Source: Leucaena leucocephala
Lineage: Eukaryota; Streptophyta; Magnoliopsida; Fabales; Fabaceae
NCBI GenBank assembly: GCA_037074615.1
Contig: CM073544.1
Location: 15,331,891-15,395,890 of the forward strand
Length of the DNA: 64,000 bases
Reading direction: 5' to 3'
This document shows positions 24,331-36,493 of the stretch, piece after piece (within the stretch, counting starts at the first letter, position 1; each line of letters begins with the position of its first letter). Under the pieces are notes generated by a model. It was not told the DNA's origin. It saw nothing but the letters and a program-made list of their open reading frames with translations, and ran no database searches. Position numbers and translations under genes: made by a program.

Positions 24331-26021
24331 TGTGTATATTTGTTTTTCATTTCCGAGCCATACACACACACGTCTTTCCTTTAATGACGTAGATAGGGGA
24401 AAAAAGAAAAGAGAAAAATTGTGGAGCTATTTCTTCTTGGATGTCGTGAAGGAAAAATAAAGTAATGGCGTACGTCAAGCCGTCCTCAACAAAGAACAAG
24501 GAGTTGGGTGGGTATAAATGGTAATGTAAATAAATATTATATACACAAGAAGGAAACAAGATTACAGAGTTTATTATTATTGCGGCTGGAAAACGAAGTA
24601 GACCTTCATGTGCCAACCTGACACACACACATAGCAACAACAATAATCCACGTGGAAGTCTCTGGTACAGAAGGAGTAATAGTGAAGTCTCAAGATTATT
24701 ACAAGAAATTTGAAATCATATATGATATGATGGTCCTATATATCCAACGTGCACGCATGGAAAATCTTGTCATATGAAACAAGTCAAACAACATCGTCAG
24801 GCACGAACCCCTTTTCATGCTCGAATAAATCTTGTCTTCTTAGGCTAGCCTAGGTGGAGAAAACACAAGTTCCTTTGGTTCACAGAATAGATCGTAATGT
24901 AATGTAATACAGAGTACCTAAAAATGAAATGTAAATTATTTGTGGCTTTGTGCAGATCAGACATATATCATTTGTAGACTCTAGCTATTATAGCTTTCAC
25001 AAAATTTGGTTTTTTTGACTTTTTGTGTTTGTATAGAGAGGTGATAGTGTTTAAGATTTTGTCCACTCAATTTCAAGGTCTTTCTAGGAAAATGGTATGA
25101 TAGTAATTAAATTTGTGAGTTATTTTGACTACTGTGGGGAAAACAGCGAGGAAGATATGTTTTATCAATTCTACGTACTAATCATTCTGTTTTATAATTT
25201 CATAAAAAAGTTGACTTGCAGAGAAAAAAAAGTACTGCATATTAGATATCGGATGTATAAAGATCGAACAAAATAATTAAACACTAACAAAACAAGATAT
25301 TTATATATTAGTATTCATTTTGACTATATGTTCCTAAAAAATACCTACATTAACAAAACATGAATCACATTATTTAATATTCCTATAGTTCTTAATATAG
25401 GATCTAATTGTTAAATTGATCTTGATCATAAATATAATTTTTTTTTGTTTATCGATTTTTTTTAAAATTATCCATATTAATACTTCCTTGACAATAATTA
25501 AGTAAGAAATGGAGTGGAAGTTAAGAAAAATAGTTATAGTATTTTAAAAAAATATATCTTATTAATTAATTTTTTTAATTTAATTAAATTTAATTAAATA
25601 AGTTCTCTCCTAAGAACGGAGGAGTATTTTTGTATGATTTTATTTCTTCGTAAATCTTTAGAGAGTAGAAATGTTGGCATATGCGACAAGCTGAAATTGG
25701 AGCGATGGCAAGATTTCAAAATTCATATATGGCTGAATGGAGAGGACCAATTAATGAGTGGTTGAAATATTATTTAGCATCTCTAACACTAATGGCTAAC
25801 GGATAAGATCTTTAAAATATCGCAGATAAGGTTTTTAAAATAACGGATAAGGTTTGAGCCCCCTACTGAAACGAACGGATAAGATCTTTCTGTGAACATG
25901 AAGCTCATTTTGGTCCTCGGGATCGATGCAGTTTCCACCCTTTCTAATATCCGAGTTCCTCAGAGATGATTATATTATATATAAGCTAGCTAATTAAGGA
26001 GGCTGAGGTATCGCAGATAGG
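24331..26021. other. AT-rich intergenic region upstream of the SDR gene
   Basis: No gene seen. The sequence is strongly AT-rich with many homopolymer runs (for example 25430-25620). A TATATATAAG stretch at about 25975-25984 lies ~40 bases before the SDR start codon. It could be its TATA box, though that would leave a very short leader. Confidence 0.4.
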
Positions 26022-26138
26022 ATGAGTGAAAGTAGAGAGAAAGAAAAGCAGAAAATGGAGGAGGCAAACACTGGCCGCAACAGGTGGTCTCTTCAGGGCA
26101 TGACGGCTCTTGTTACCGGTGGAACCAAAGGAATTGGG

Positions 26139-26176
<38 letters not shown>

Positions 26177-27325
26177 GTCGTTGTTCTTGATTTCTTCAAC
26201 AATCACATAGCTAGGCTAGTTAAGCCATTATGATCCATAAGCAAGCCAACTTTGGGGGAGGGTTTTCCATGTATCAATCGATCTTTTTAAGTTTTCACTT
26301 ATAGTGAATCAGTTGTGAATATGCTATTATTAATTAGGTATGCTATTGTGGAGGAGTTGGCACAGTTAGGAGCTGTCGTACACACTTGCTCTAGGAATGA
26401 ATCTGAGCTTAATGAATGCTTACAACTATGGAATGCTAAGGGATTTCAGGTTTCTGGTTCTGTTTGCGATATGGCGTCTTCTGCACAAAGACAAGAACTT
26501 ATAACTAAAGTCTGCTGTGTGTTTCAGGGCAAACTCAACATCCTTGTCTGTAACTAACTCATACTAAAATTTAGACTTCCATGGTAGATTAAGTTGGAAA
26601 TATTTTGGATCCTGATGTTATCCTATTTTATGGTAAACTAATGTGTGGTATTGATCATGGTTTGAATTAGGTGAACAATGTGGGAACAAACATAGTAAAA
26701 CCAACCCTAGAGTATACAGCAGAAGATTTCTCATTTCTGATTAGTACAAATTTGGAATCAGCATACCATATAAGCCAAATTGCGCACCCTCTTCTAAAAG
26801 CTTCAAACGCTGCAAGCATTGTTTTCGTATCCTCCGTTGCTGGGGTGTCAGCGATAAACCGAACATCAATATATGGTGCAACGAAAGGTAATTAATCTCT
26901 TTACTTGATTTATGGTTAAAAAGAGGGAAATTTCGTTGGGAGAATGTGAAATGCAGGAGCAATGAACCAGCTAACCAGGAACCTGGCATGTGAGTGGGCA
27001 AAAGACAATATAAGGACCAATTGCATTGCACCAGGCCCCATTAAGACGCCCCTCTCTGGAGAAGTAATAATTCTATTCTTATTTTGTCCTTGTGAAATTT
27101 CTATTAGGGGGCTTATTAAGAATCATTTCATGGATATTCCTATTATTGTAGTTTTTGAAAGATGAAAAGGTATATGAGAATTTCATTAAAAGGATACCTT
27201 TGCAACGGATTGGGGAGCCAAACGAGGTGTCTTCCATGGTGGCATTCCTCTGCTTACCAACAGCCTCATACATAACGGGACAGATCATTTGCATCGACGG
27301 AGGATTTACGGTGTTTGGCTTGTGA
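26022..27325 (+). CDS. Tropinone reductase-like short-chain dehydrogenase
   Basis: Five exons: 26022-26137, 26338-26545, 26671-26887, 26957-27063 and 27152-27325, total 822 nt, 273 aa, the usual length. The Rossmann glycine motif is TGGTKGIG at residues ~32-39, NNVG follows in exon 3, and the catalytic set is SS...YGATK (Tyr-x-x-x-Lys) in VFVSSVAGVSAINRTSIYGA. The C-terminal part includes IAPGPIKTPL and YITGQIICIDGG. These are classical NADP(H)-dependent SDR features. The plant tropinone-reductase-like group reduces small carbonyls; a true tropinone substrate is unlikely to be inferable from sequence. Start at 26022 is the first ATG in frame; a second lies at 26055. Donors after exons 1 and 2 are weak (GTCTCT and GTCTGT), and the first is inside a microsatellite. 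Confidence 0.9.
26139..26176. repeat. (TC)n(AC)n microsatellite at the SDR exon 1 donor site
   Basis: A TC run followed by an AC run begins at the second base of the intron 1 donor (GT at 26138-26139). The splice donor and the microsatellite therefore overlap. Confidence 0.85.
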
Positions 27326-28366
27326 GCTCTGGGCAGTCTTGGAAACAAATAAATCCAAAGTCCTTTCTTATGTTGCATATCCTAGTGATCACTTAATAAT
27401 TATTGTTTTAAATTATATAGCATCTGTAGTTTGAATAAATTTCATGACTATAAAAACTATCGTCTTTTGTAGTTATATATCGATTGCCCAGTTTTTTTGG
27501 CAGCAATGCACGTAACTCTACAATTATATGGAAGGCAAGTTGAAATTTGCTTTGGCAACAAGCATATTTCATCACTTGGGAACGAAGAAACACTGCCATT
27601 ATGCAGAGAGAGAAGGAAGGAAAAGAAGAAAGAAAAACTACTATTAGAAATGATTGATTAATATTCAGGTAAACAATTCTTCCCAAACATTTGAAGATGC
27701 TCCGGCCATATTCAAATTGAATAATTTCCAAAACATCAGCTGCCAATTTCTTATCACATCGCAGCTAGTAGTCAGAAGAATCATCCATTTGTTTGATGGA
27801 ACCGCCTTACAATAATTTGTCAAAACAAGAAAAGCTGCACTGATGAATATTATTTGCATCCACATTATGAGCTTAAGTATTAGCAAGGGTTTTCAAGGTA
27901 AAAAGTATTGGACTTAGCTATTAGTTCTAAAAGAAAGTAAATTATGCATGAGAACAACCCTTCAACCCTTTCTAGCTTCTACCGGAGATGCCCAATATCT
28001 ATCTATATATATATCACTCACTAGATATTTTTTTTTCAGATATTATAATATACAAGGTTTAAGATGAACATTGTTCATAATTAATAATTAATAAAAAAAT
28101 GACTTATTATATATTATATATTAATATTTATATTAATCATATATGTATTGTCACCTAGGTTCCATGCACACACAAAGAAAGAATTGGTACATTACCAATG
28201 GTAGTTGAGCCGGGAAGAAAAACCCTAATACCCCTTAAACAAGATAGTGTGCTTGAAGTCGAAAACCATGTGGATTAAAAATAATTACATTAAAAGAGTA
28301 CTTTAGTTTTATCCCGATACTGCTGAATACTAAATAGAGATAGATGAGATAGACAGATAGGTGGGC

Positions 28367-28407
<41 letters not shown>

Positions 28408-28599
28408 TGAGAGTTGGTGTATTAGATGAGAAGCGGTTGAAATCATCCTAGTAAAACACTTATACTTGTCCGAATAACAGGGCATAGTTGTCCAAATAAA
28501 GCCTTCTGCATGCTGTAGGACAACAACAGCTACCAAACACAGAAACACACAAGGCAATGATGGGACACATGTTTTCCGATATGCCCCTAAAATGAGAAT
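27326..28599. other. Intergenic between SDR (+) and SMO2 (-) 3' ends
   Basis: Convergent 3' flanks of ~1.27 kb. AT-rich, with a (GT)n(GA)n microsatellite at 28366-28407. Open frames on the minus strand at 27408-27886 have no recognisable domain. Confidence 0.45.
28366..28407. repeat. (GT)n(GA)n microsatellite
   Basis: GT repeats pass directly into GA repeats, about 42 bases in all, visible in the sequence. Located downstream of the SMO2 stop codon. Confidence 0.85.
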
Positions 28600-31500
28600 C
28601 TATTTTCTGAACTCCCGGATATACCCCCAATCAAATTCTCCATCATTGTTTCTATTGTTGTCTTCAACGACTGCTTTCTTCAATGCCTTCAACTTTCTAT
28701 AACCAACATCAGTTCCGAATATCCTAATATGATAGGCAACAAAAGAATCGCACTACTATCAGTATCAACCATTGGGAGAGAACCATGATATGGGCACATG
28801 GAATAAGCACCAAAACCATAAAGAAAAGGTTATTCTTACTCCAGGGGAAACCTACGTAATACGTGAGTTAGATCATCCTAAAATTCAACCATGAATAAAA
28901 TCGTTAAAGTTGTTAGCAGAATTTGTCCAATACCTACCAGTCCATGTAAGTAAAGGTTGATGAGTAGTTTCCAGACTTGGTGTACAGCAGGCGGTGATGA
29001 TAATCATGAAAATCAGCTCTGGAAGTTGGGATACAAAATTTAAGAACAAAGAAGAGCAGGATAAACCAAGTGTCTGTTGTCAAGGAGGAGGAACTCAATA
29101 CTCACCCCCCGTATAACGGTAAGAAGTTTGAGGGACTCCAGGGAAAATGGTACCCGCAATGCGCCTCAACTGTTTCCACGACTCTCAGAACCATCCACAA
29201 CCACAGAGTCATCAAGTGGGGCCCTGTGATGGCAGGACCAACAATGGTAGCAAATCCAAGGAAAGTATCTCAGCAGGATGAGCATATTCAGAGGTAAGTC
29301 CAAACGGTGTAGCATACCTAAAATATATAGTGAAACACATAATGGGATTTTAACTCTTAATTACTTCATAGATAATCATATTATATTGCCCTAAAACCAA
29401 AACCCAACAAAGTAATGCTTACTCATGATGAACACTGTGTACATGCTTGTACAGCCATTTTGTGTGCAACACCCTGTGACCCCAGTAGAATACAAAATCC
29501 TCCAAAATGAAGTAGAAGATTATTTGAGATAAAACTATTCTCCTGAAAAAATAAAAAAGAAATTTCATTTTTCCAAGTAAGAGTAATATGAAGAAATATT
29601 CAAGTGTTTAAAGAAAAATCTCTAATCATGGAGCTCATATGCCCAGACTAATGACAGTACACTTAAAAAACCTGAAAGTACCAGGACGGCAGAGGAAGAC
29701 TAGTTCGCGTGCCCATGTATTTGAAGACAGGGTATGTAAATATCATAACTGGAAGATTGACACAGAGATGATACAGCAATAAGCGACTGATACATTTTTC
29801 CTGAGCTGAACGGCTGTTAATTTTTGCCTATAGAGAAGCATTATCAATCACAGTCAATCACACAGGCTGAGACTGGCCAAAATAGGAAAAATAGAAGCTT
29901 TCCAAGACGGAAATAAAATGGAGCTATAGAGAGAAAAATGATAAGCAGCATGTAGGTGTCATACAGTGCGAGTAAAGGATAATTTAACTACATAACTGCA
30001 GAAAAGAGGGTTAAATTTTCTCTTCCTTTAGGTAGATTATATGTTTAGAAGCGAAAATCTCGAACATCTATTAGTGCAACAGGCAGTAAGGGGGTTTCTC
30101 ATCTGTATTGTCCAATTGTTTGCATACGGGGTTTGAAAATGAAGATAACCCTCTGTAAAATCATTTTTCTTTTTCCCCCTTTTTGGGGCGAACGAGTTTT
30201 TTGTGAGAAATGCTGAACTAAAAGATTGAACATCAACTACATCAGGCATTACTTGAAAGTTGTATGCTTCTAGCTATGCTTGCAGTAACTTTCGCTTCTG
30301 AATACCAGGAAAAATGGTTTTAGGGCCATGAGCGATGAGAAAGGTGAATTAGAAATCAAGACATTTGACAACCAAGGGAATATGTGTGATCAAGTTAATA
30401 TGACTCATAAAAGAGCCTAGGAGGGTAAAAACAGAAAGAAAAAATAGTTTGTTTCGAGTTAGGAAAATAAAAGAAGGAAGTACAATTTTAAGAAAACAAT
30501 AAAGCTAAAAAGAGGAAAACCTCAATCTTGTACTTGCTCAGCCATCCCGCCCTCTCAAGCCATATGAAAGGAAGTCCAGATAAGAAGAAGACACTCTCAT
30601 GAAGAAAGAAACTTCCCAGACATGCCAGTTGAAAGTCGCTGAAATGTGTGATCAAATACTGCATCATCAAAAATATATAACAATTAAATATTGGCTTTTT
30701 CATTCTAACGAAGTATGGAACCAGGCATCAAAGGAACTCAGTTGTATTGTCATTGTAAAGGATGATTTATGGGAAACCCTCAAGAAGAAGAAGAAATTAA
30801 AAGAAATATTCAGCGACCTTGCCAAATTGTTTGACTTAGCACGTTCAGCATTAATATTCAATACATGCAATATAACCTACGCGCGGTAACCACGTTATTC
30901 ACAAGTTATGTATACAGGCGCAACGTGTCTAGTTTAGTCTATGTTCAAGATTGTTTTTTATTCTTTTTTTGCTTTCTTTTTCATTGATAAGTCGTTCAAT
31001 ACTTTGTAATTCTAGTCGCAACAGAGTTCATACTCCAAAATATTTCGTCACTTCAAGAAGGTAGAAAACGGAAAAGTAAAGAAGCACCAGATTTGGTTCA
31101 AAATGTTTGCCAGACATGGATCCAAAGCAATGAAGCTTATAGTTAAAGCAAGTCAACTTTCAAATGGTCTATGATCCAGCATTTGCTTTCCACTCCTGTT
31201 CTCAATCTCATCAGTCCACCCGAGACAATGCATACACATCATAGCAAATACATTTTTTCTTGAAAACAAAAATCAGAGAGTTGGCTCCAGTCAAAGATAA
31301 CAAAGAAGGCTAGCTATCCTCAGTTGGCAGTATTGAAATCTGCTAATTACACAATGCGAGCACGAATCGAATATTAACATCATACTAACAACACACAACC
31401 CTTCACATAGCGAGGAATTAGAAAGCTCGAGAAAATTCTCAAAGACTTGAGCAGAAAACAAAGTCGAAAGCAAATTAGAATTCGAGATTTCATTTCTTGA

Positions 31501-31670
31501 AGGAAAACATTATAACAGAAGTGAGAAGAAATGCGAGACAGTTCATGGAAAAGAAGTTTTACGTGGCGCAATGCCGAACGGATTATTAGAGACAAAGAAA
31601 TTGGGAAGAAAGAAGCAGGAGGAGGAAGTAGGGAGAGAACCTGCCAACCAGATTCAAAGAGAGAAGCCAT
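28600..31670 (-). CDS. SMO2: Sterol 4-alpha-methyl oxidase 2 (SMO2), with a 1-nt deletion in exon 5
   Basis: Seven exons: 31670-31641, 30658-30521, 29827-29682, 29542-29423, 29317-29106, 29018-28938 and 28723-28600. Starting MASLFESGWQ and YLITHFSDFQLACLGSFFLH, it matches plant SMO2, an ER-membrane di-iron oxidase that removes the second C-4 methyl group in sterol synthesis. The histidine boxes of the fatty-acid hydroxylase family are present: HRVLH, HSVHH and HDYHH, plus HCGYH. Exon 5 is 212 nt, where frame needs 213. In the A run at 29262-29264 (T run on the coding strand) one base is missing, so the frame breaks after HPAEIL and meets a stop about 15 codons later; the remaining family sequence resumes in the next frame. 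Without the deletion the product would be ~283 aa. All splice sites are intact. Either a recent null allele or a sequencing error. Confidence 0.88.
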
Positions 31671-31934
31671 AGCTGGGAAGAGTCTCTGCCACAGAGCAAT
31701 TTGAGAGAATGAGATATGTGAAAGAAAGTGAGACGATAAGGAGAGAGCAAAGTGATGCATAGGAAGAAAAAGCCTAGGCAAGGGCCAACCCCGAGCTGCC
31801 ATCCCCAGATACAGACTGTAATGAGGGGAATCTGGGCTCTTCTTGGGCCTCCCCCGCCCTTTCTTTTCTCTCTCTGAATCAGAAACGGTGAAGTATTGCT
31901 CTTTTTTTTAGTTAACTCAACTTTTTGAAATTTA

Positions 31935-32172
31935 CCGTACGTTTCAACTAAGAAAAAGTTGAGACATAAGATTATTTAAAACGTCTTCGATTTTTAAAAG
32001 TATTATTTTATTATAGTTCCAGTCGTGGTATTTGAAAAGTACTTTTTACGCTTGAGGGTAATAGACGGCTCGCTCTGCTCGACATTAGTATCGTTTAGGA
32101 AGAAATGAGACTTCGCCCTACTCTTAGATTGTGGGTGAGCCCAACCCTTTTCTAAACATTTTGTAAAAAAAA
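31935..32172 (+). mobile_element. Retroposon family 2, copy B, with target duplication
   Basis: A ~238-base element that aligns by eye with copies at 38182-38455 and 41795-42042. Shared landmarks are GAGACATA near the start, TATTATTTTATTATAGTTCC, TAATAGACGGCTCGCTCTG, TTAGTATCGTTTAGGAAGAA, CCTACTCTTAGATTGTGG and a terminal TTTTGTAAAAAAAAAA. Flanks are AACTTTTTGAAATTTAC (before, from 31919) and AACTTTTGAAATTTAC (after, 32173-32188), a ~16-base duplication. SINE-like, although the A/B boxes are not clear. Confidence 0.65.
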
Positions 32173-33497
32173 AACTTTTGAAATTTACTTTTCACCAAAA
32201 AAATGTATTTTTCCGGGTCTATATATATATATTATATAAGAATAGAGATAGAATAAAATATATATATATATAGTAAAAAGGATTGGTAAGAATAATTTCA
32301 CGGGTGGGTTGAACGAGGAAGGGGAGATTCCAAGCATGAATCCGGGGGCTAGGGGGAGGGTGGGCTCATTGTCAAAAGAGTAGATATCTCATCACTTGTC
32401 GCTTTGCATTGGAATGAGCTTGCATGCATCACCCCAATATTATTAGCCAATGAATGTCACCATCTCATTCATTATGTATGCTAGATTGCTAGGAGCTGCC
32501 CATTTCGATTCCTTTTGCAGTTTTTTCACACTCACATATATCTATCCACGCAAAGGTCCTTCTCATTTCATTTTAATTCCCACTAAACCCCAGACCATTC
32601 ATTCCATCAATCAATTATACTATTCATAAATCCTGATCAATGCATTCCATTCTCTAATATTCCTCCATCCATCCATGTCTAGTTATCTAGTCAAATCTAG
32701 TTCCTTTATATGAAAATTTAATTGCAACGCCCATAGTTTTGTGTCAATTGTGTTTGAAAATTTATCACTCTTAAATGTCATCAATTATTATACTATTAAG
32801 CTGAATATAATTCAATTTTGATATTATAGGAGTTGTGGATATATGAATAAGTTGAATAGCAGAGATGACATATCTCATTTTGTCTATAAGTTGAATAAAA
32901 ATAGTAGACCCTCTTTTTCGAAAGTTATGAGCATTTATATATAGTCTTGTGTATAACTTATCTCCACCAAGAAAAGGTATGTGTGATATTTTACATGTAA
33001 ACATCCTGTAGGATGTATGCAAATCTAAATGCCTATCACCGACGCTGCTTCTAGCCAGTATTCCTGGAAACAAGCTTCAAGCCCCAAGGCACACAGGATT
33101 TCCTGTAAAACTCAATTGGGGCCATGGAGTCACGTATAATATTTTCGAAAATGAATTCCCTCCACTAACTTTAACTTTCTCTTTATATATAAAAAAAAAA
33201 AAAACTTAAACTCTCTCTCCATTTATCATTTTTATCATTTATAAAAAGTTTCTTCTCTTCCGCTACTCTACTCTGTTGAAACTTGAAACTGCGTACTAGA
33301 GTATAAAACCGAAAACGGTTATTTTTTCATTTGATAAGTTAATTAGTTATGTGATTAGTTAGTGCTAGCGAGCTATTAGTTGCAAAGTTGGGTAGCTGTA
33401 CAGATTAGTACCCAATGTATATAGTACCAAAAACCTCCTCATTAATCTGGCCAACAACAAAAGAAAAAGAAAGCCTCCTCATTAATGAACTAACTCC

Positions 33498-33681
33498 TTT
33501 TTATCGATCAATAAGAGTTGATATAGATAATAAAAAATAAATCGGTATCTCATAAAGATGAAGACTCTTTTAATAGATAATCTCATAAATCCCCTATAAA
33601 CACTCTCTAAACCCTAGGGTATGCTATCACCTTAATGAGAGACTGAGAACCACTTAACTTTTTTTATAACAAAAAAAAAAA
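33498..33681 (+). mobile_element. tRNA-like SINE, family 1 copy 3
   Basis: Shares GGTATCTCATAAAGATG, AGATAATCTCATAAATCCCC, TAAACACTCTCTAAACC and a 3' end of T-run, ATAAC and A-run with the other family 1 copies. The flanks ACTCCTTTTTATC and ACTCCCTTTTCTC look like a diverged target duplication. The B-box region has been partly lost. Confidence 0.55.
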
Positions 33682-33977
33682 CTCCCTTTTCTCATCTCTT
33701 CGTTTCTGCACTTTACTTTCGTGTTATGGTATCATCTACAAGAACATACCCGACTTCAGCACGAACATTTGAAAGCCTTCCATCACAACTTTTGGGTGAC
33801 CGTGCAAGTAGTGCTTCTGAACAAACTAGTAATTAATCACGTAAATTTTGTAACTTTTATTTAAAAGTAATTATAAAATCTAAAAAATTGCAGAAAATAC
33901 AATGCTGGTAGCAAAATTAGATAGACCTTTCAGACCTCAAGAGTATAGTTTTGAAACAAGGGGCGGTACCACAAAAT

Positions 33978-34513
33978 TTAGTTCGGTCTTGGAGTGGCCC
34001 ATTCAACTCTAAGGATGAGATTGTCATAACCATATCCATTCAGTTTGTTAATTGCTCTCTGGGCGTCTTCCCTGTTCACAAAGTTAACAAAGCCAAATCC
34101 TCTGCTAATGCCAGTCTTTTGATCAACAGCAACATAGACTCTGCTTACAGCACCAAAAGGACGGAATAGTTCAAGCAAGTCAGGCTCTCTTGTATCCTCA
34201 GATAGATTAGTGACCCGTACAGAATTTTCATCATTCCGTCGCCGCATATCTGATCCACCAGTTCTCTCTGCACCTGCTCTCAGACCAGGAGGAACATATG
34301 GTCCCTTGGTTGGACCAGATGCGGTGGTGGCAGCTTCTGATGCAGCAGGCTTATCAATGAATCCTTCCATTGGCTGGGCAAGATCCTTGTATGGACACCT
34401 TGAAGTCCAATGGTCTCCCTTTTTCCCACAAGTTCTACAAACCATGAGAACAGCACCTTTTTGGAATTGAGCCAACGGGTCTCCAGCAACCTTCTGTTCT
34501 TCTTGTTTGCTAC
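33978..34513 (-). CDS. TIF3G1: eIF3 subunit G (TIF3G1), C-terminal exon only
   Basis: A 536-nt terminal exon with a proper acceptor (CAG at 34516-34514) that begins in phase GS-KQEEQKVAGDPLAQF. It encodes the zinc knuckle CRTCGKKGDHWTSRCPYKDL, a Thr/Ala/Pro linker ending KGPYVPPGLRAGAER, and an RRM with RNP2-like VRVTNLSE and RNP1 SRGFGFVNF, ending LRVEWATPRPN. This is the C-terminal ~178 residues of plant eIF3g, a 40S-bound initiation factor subunit active in scanning. The conserved N-terminal eIF3g domain was not found on the minus strand up to ~36.4 kb. Either an unusually long intron places it outside what I could detect, or this is a 5'-truncated duplicate. Because an intron acceptor is kept, it is not a processed copy. 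Confidence 0.8.
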
Positions 34514-36493
34514 CTGTTAACAACAGAAATGTTAGAGAGATGATAGATCAAAGCTCTAACAGAGCAGGATAACTATCCAACCAGTAAGCAACAACAACAT
34601 AAACAGAATGAGTTCAATGAAACACCACTTGTCAAATGGATCAATTATCATGCAAAAATAATCAGCCAAAATTCAAGGCTAAAAAAGTTCACACATACAA
34701 TTGTGCCCTTTTCTTTGAACCAAGAGAATATAAAAGCCCACCTCACCAGCCGTCACTCGCAGTTGCAGGTACATCAAAATTTGTAGGGTCCCTAGGGCTT
34801 TATATATCAGGTTATATGCTCACAGACACCATTTTGCATGCACTGCAAAATACTATCAATGCCAAGAGAGGCAAAAGCTAATGACTATAGGAGATCACAA
34901 GAGACCTAGGGAATTGTAAGGGATTTCCCAACTCAACTGATATTAAACTGTGAATCGAATCAAGCACACAAATATTTAAGTAGAGGGAAGTGCCCCCTGA
35001 GCGGTTCCCAAGTTATGGGATGAGCTTAAGCCGTTGATGCGCATATTTTTTTCGAAGATTTAACAACCTCCCCCAAAGCCTCCAAAACCCAACAGAAAAG
35101 CAAGAGAAAAAAATAAATGATCCAAGCAGGAGATCAGCATGCTGACCAACACACAAAGCTTAAGTACGTGTTTACCACTCAGAAGAGAAAGTATCCAACT
35201 TCAAAGAAATAAAATAATGGATGGATAGTGAAAGAATTAACACTGCCACCAGTTAATACGAAGTACACATTTTTTAGACCACAGGATAAGAGAGAATAAC
35301 ATTGCAAGGAGAACATATTCTGATATTCTCCAACTTTCTTCAAATTTTCCCAAAAGACACCTGAATGGGGGAAACTACTCGACTGTAAATGTATCTGTAT
35401 GCTCTTCCTCTAACTCATTATTACAAATCAAAAGTAATTTAAAGGACATGGGGCGTTGGGGGCTGGGGCTTACAGCTTGAGAACAAATTGACAATACGTC
35501 TAAATCGTGGAGGGAAAAATCATCTATGTTGTTGGGTTGATCTAGACCGTTCAATTATCTAACGGACTAAGATGCGATGCGTATTCCTACGGCATGCCAT
35601 CTGATGCAGCAGATGATTTACTCTTGATATTTTTGGAAAAATTGCACTTATAACCCCAAATGCGACTTTATTTCAAACCAGTATTAAAATATTAGTTATT
35701 AAAATATTTATATAAATTTTTATCAGTCGTCATCACAAATTAGATATTGTAATTTTTTATATATAAACTCGTGAAGTTTGCTATTATTAATTATTAATAT
35801 GTATATACGTCCGAAAAAAAAGGAAGTTAAAATAAAATTTCACTTTATTACTGCAAGATAATTTCAAATTAGTCCTTGGAAATAAAGTCAATAGATGTAG
35901 GGGTGAAGTCGGGAGTGAAGTTCACCTATGGTAAATGGTCATCTTGAAGTCAAGACTGACGGGATTTATGGAAAGAATAATATCGAAATGTTTTTTAAGC
36001 AGCAAGCCAGCACTCGTCAAATTGGAAACTCCATGAATATCTTATTCGGTAAGATTCTCGGGGTCTGTTTTCTTTGTTCTTTTGATTTTTAATCCATAGG
36101 TTCCAAATTGGAAACTGCTCCGCTATATGGAAAACAAGGAAAGATGATCAAATAGGATTCAGTGAGAAGAGAAACGACAATAACACAGCACCACAACAGA
36201 TTATGAATATAAAGTACACACACAGCTCTGTCTCCACTTAATGGAATAAAATCACAGAGGTGGAGCAACAGGAGGAAGACTATTAGAATGCAAAACTCTG
36301 TTGCTTTGTGATATTCTGCTCTTCGCTTATCAAACAAAACCATGGGATGCCGTCAAGCTTTAATAGCTTTTGAATTCCCATAAAGTCTCAATCCTGGGCA
36401 GAGTAAGGTATTCACGGAAACATTGAACAACATGCCTCCCATGATATGAACACAGTAGAATAGCAGAATAACACCAGGAAAATAATTACACGA
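34514..36493. other. Long intron or intergenic stretch upstream of the eIF3g exon
   Basis: About 2 kb without a recognisable exon. If the eIF3g gene is complete, its missing N-terminal exons should be here or further right. The plus-strand frame at 34636-34881 and minus-strand frame at 36089-36343 have no known domain. Confidence 0.35.

Larger units (their letters stand above)
31671..33977. other. Intergenic, SINE-bearing
   Basis: About 2.3 kb. The first ~250 bases are the probable SMO2 promoter and leader (C/T-rich on the minus strand). It contains two retroposons (31935-32172 and 33498-33681) and (TA)n runs near 32221-32271. No gene is recognised; the minus-strand frame at 32771-33073 has no domain. 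Confidence 0.45.

Noticed and set aside
29070..29297. 75-aa plus-strand frame
   Set aside because: Antisense to SMO2 exon 5.
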